A stretch of 5,432 nt of DNA from the NCBI GenBank assembly GCA_031258265.1, contig JAIRNB010000345.1, positions 1-5,432 of the forward strand, given 5' to 3'. Numbering within the stretch: the first letter of the stretch is position 1; each line of letters opens with the position of its first letter. The stretch is from Treponema sp. (GTDB lineage: Bacteria; Spirochaetota; Spirochaetia; Treponematales; Breznakiellaceae). The notes beneath the pieces are model-generated. The model saw only the letters and a program-made list of their open reading frames with translations, made no database searches and had not been told where the DNA came from. Made by a program: the position numbers and the translations under genes. Below are positions 5,278 to 5,432 of the stretch, in pieces.

Positions 5278-5333
5278 CGCAAAAGGGTAAATACCAATGC
5301 CCTGAAACCAAGACCCCGGGGCCAGGACATCCG

Positions 5334-5352
5334 GCGGTAAACTGTTTGCCGC
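5334..5352. repeat. Hairpin after the tandem units: 8-bp stem, 3-nt loop
   Basis: GCGGTAAA (5334-5341) pairs with TTTGCCGC (5345-5352) around CTG, with one G-T wobble. Size and loop match hairpin 2 and extend the run of hairpins beyond the tandem units. Confidence 0.4.
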
Positions 5353-5356
5353 GCTT

Positions 5357-5390
5357 CACCCATAAAACCTTGCTCCACCCATAAAACCTT
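5357..5390. repeat. 15-bp direct repeat near the right edge
   Basis: CACCCATAAAACCTT occurs at 5357-5371 and again at 5376-5390, separated by GCTC, a period of 19 bp. Two sites on almost the same helix face at 19-bp spacing could bind a regulator of a gene beyond the window, or be a simple duplication. Confidence 0.6.
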
Positions 5391-5432
5391 CAAACGCCCA
5401 TCCCAAGGGCGGCCGCCAGTCCCAAAACCCGG

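Larger units (their letters stand above)
4732..5432. other. Gene-free, hairpin-rich intergenic region
   Basis: About 700 bp upstream of the STAS promoter carry no convincing gene. Open frames run through it on both strands (plus 4655-5290, minus 4678-5250 and 5127-5393), but they mirror the palindromes and the 57-codon repeat period. They have no good ribosome binding site and resemble no protein family I know. The content is instead a run of perfect or near-perfect short-loop hairpins, two tandem 171-bp units, and near the right edge a 15-bp direct repeat. No transposase or recombinase gene accompanies it within the window. Confidence 0.7.

Noticed and set aside
5127..5393. Minus-strand frame of 88 codons entering the second repeat unit
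   Set aside because: It needs a TTG start with no Shine-Dalgarno, begins in the 15-bp direct repeats and continues into the tandem repeat in a different frame from the other long frames; no protein features are visible.

Overview
The window reads as a bacterial chromosome segment of moderately high G+C with every convincing gene on the minus strand. The best guess for the organism is a spirochaete, possibly Treponema-like. That guess rests on the overall character of the proteins (a STAS protein with a C-terminal zinc ribbon next to a PspA/IM30 protein, plus large unassigned membrane proteins) and not on any diagnostic marker gene, so it is only moderately supported.

In the direction of transcription (right to left) there are two transcription units. 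Unit 1 starts at a good sigma70-type promoter (4703-4731). It encodes a STAS-domain protein with a four-cysteine zinc ribbon (4108-4656) and, 5 bp later, a PspA/IM30 (ESCRT-III superfamily) coiled-coil protein (3407-4102). It ends at a clear intrinsic terminator (3359-3400). Unit 2 follows an AT-rich gap of about 340 bp that holds inverted repeats and a weak promoter candidate. It encodes two unrecognised polytopic membrane proteins, 307 aa (2096-3019) and 647 aa (163-2106), that overlap by 11 bp. Both have the same plan: three membrane segments, a soluble middle, three membrane segments. In the larger one the middle carries TPR-like repeats. The terminator separates the units, but both point to the envelope: a membrane-remodelling or membrane-stress protein under a probable phospho-switch regulator, followed by two envelope proteins.

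The most unusual part is the gene-free right side (about 4732-5432). It carries a string of short-loop hairpins (at least eleven between 4789 and 5352) and two tandem 171-bp units (4936-5106 and 5107-5277). The units are identical over 125 bp, while all 16 differences fall in one 46-bp core. Six of those differences form three fully compensated base-pair changes in a hairpin with the same TTTA loop. This fits an element whose folding, not its coding, is preserved, or one shaped by template switching at palindromes. ORFs on both strands through this region look like by-products, because 171 is divisible by three.

The left 162 bp hold no complete gene. They may include the tail of a plus-strand gene that enters from outside the window, but this is weak.
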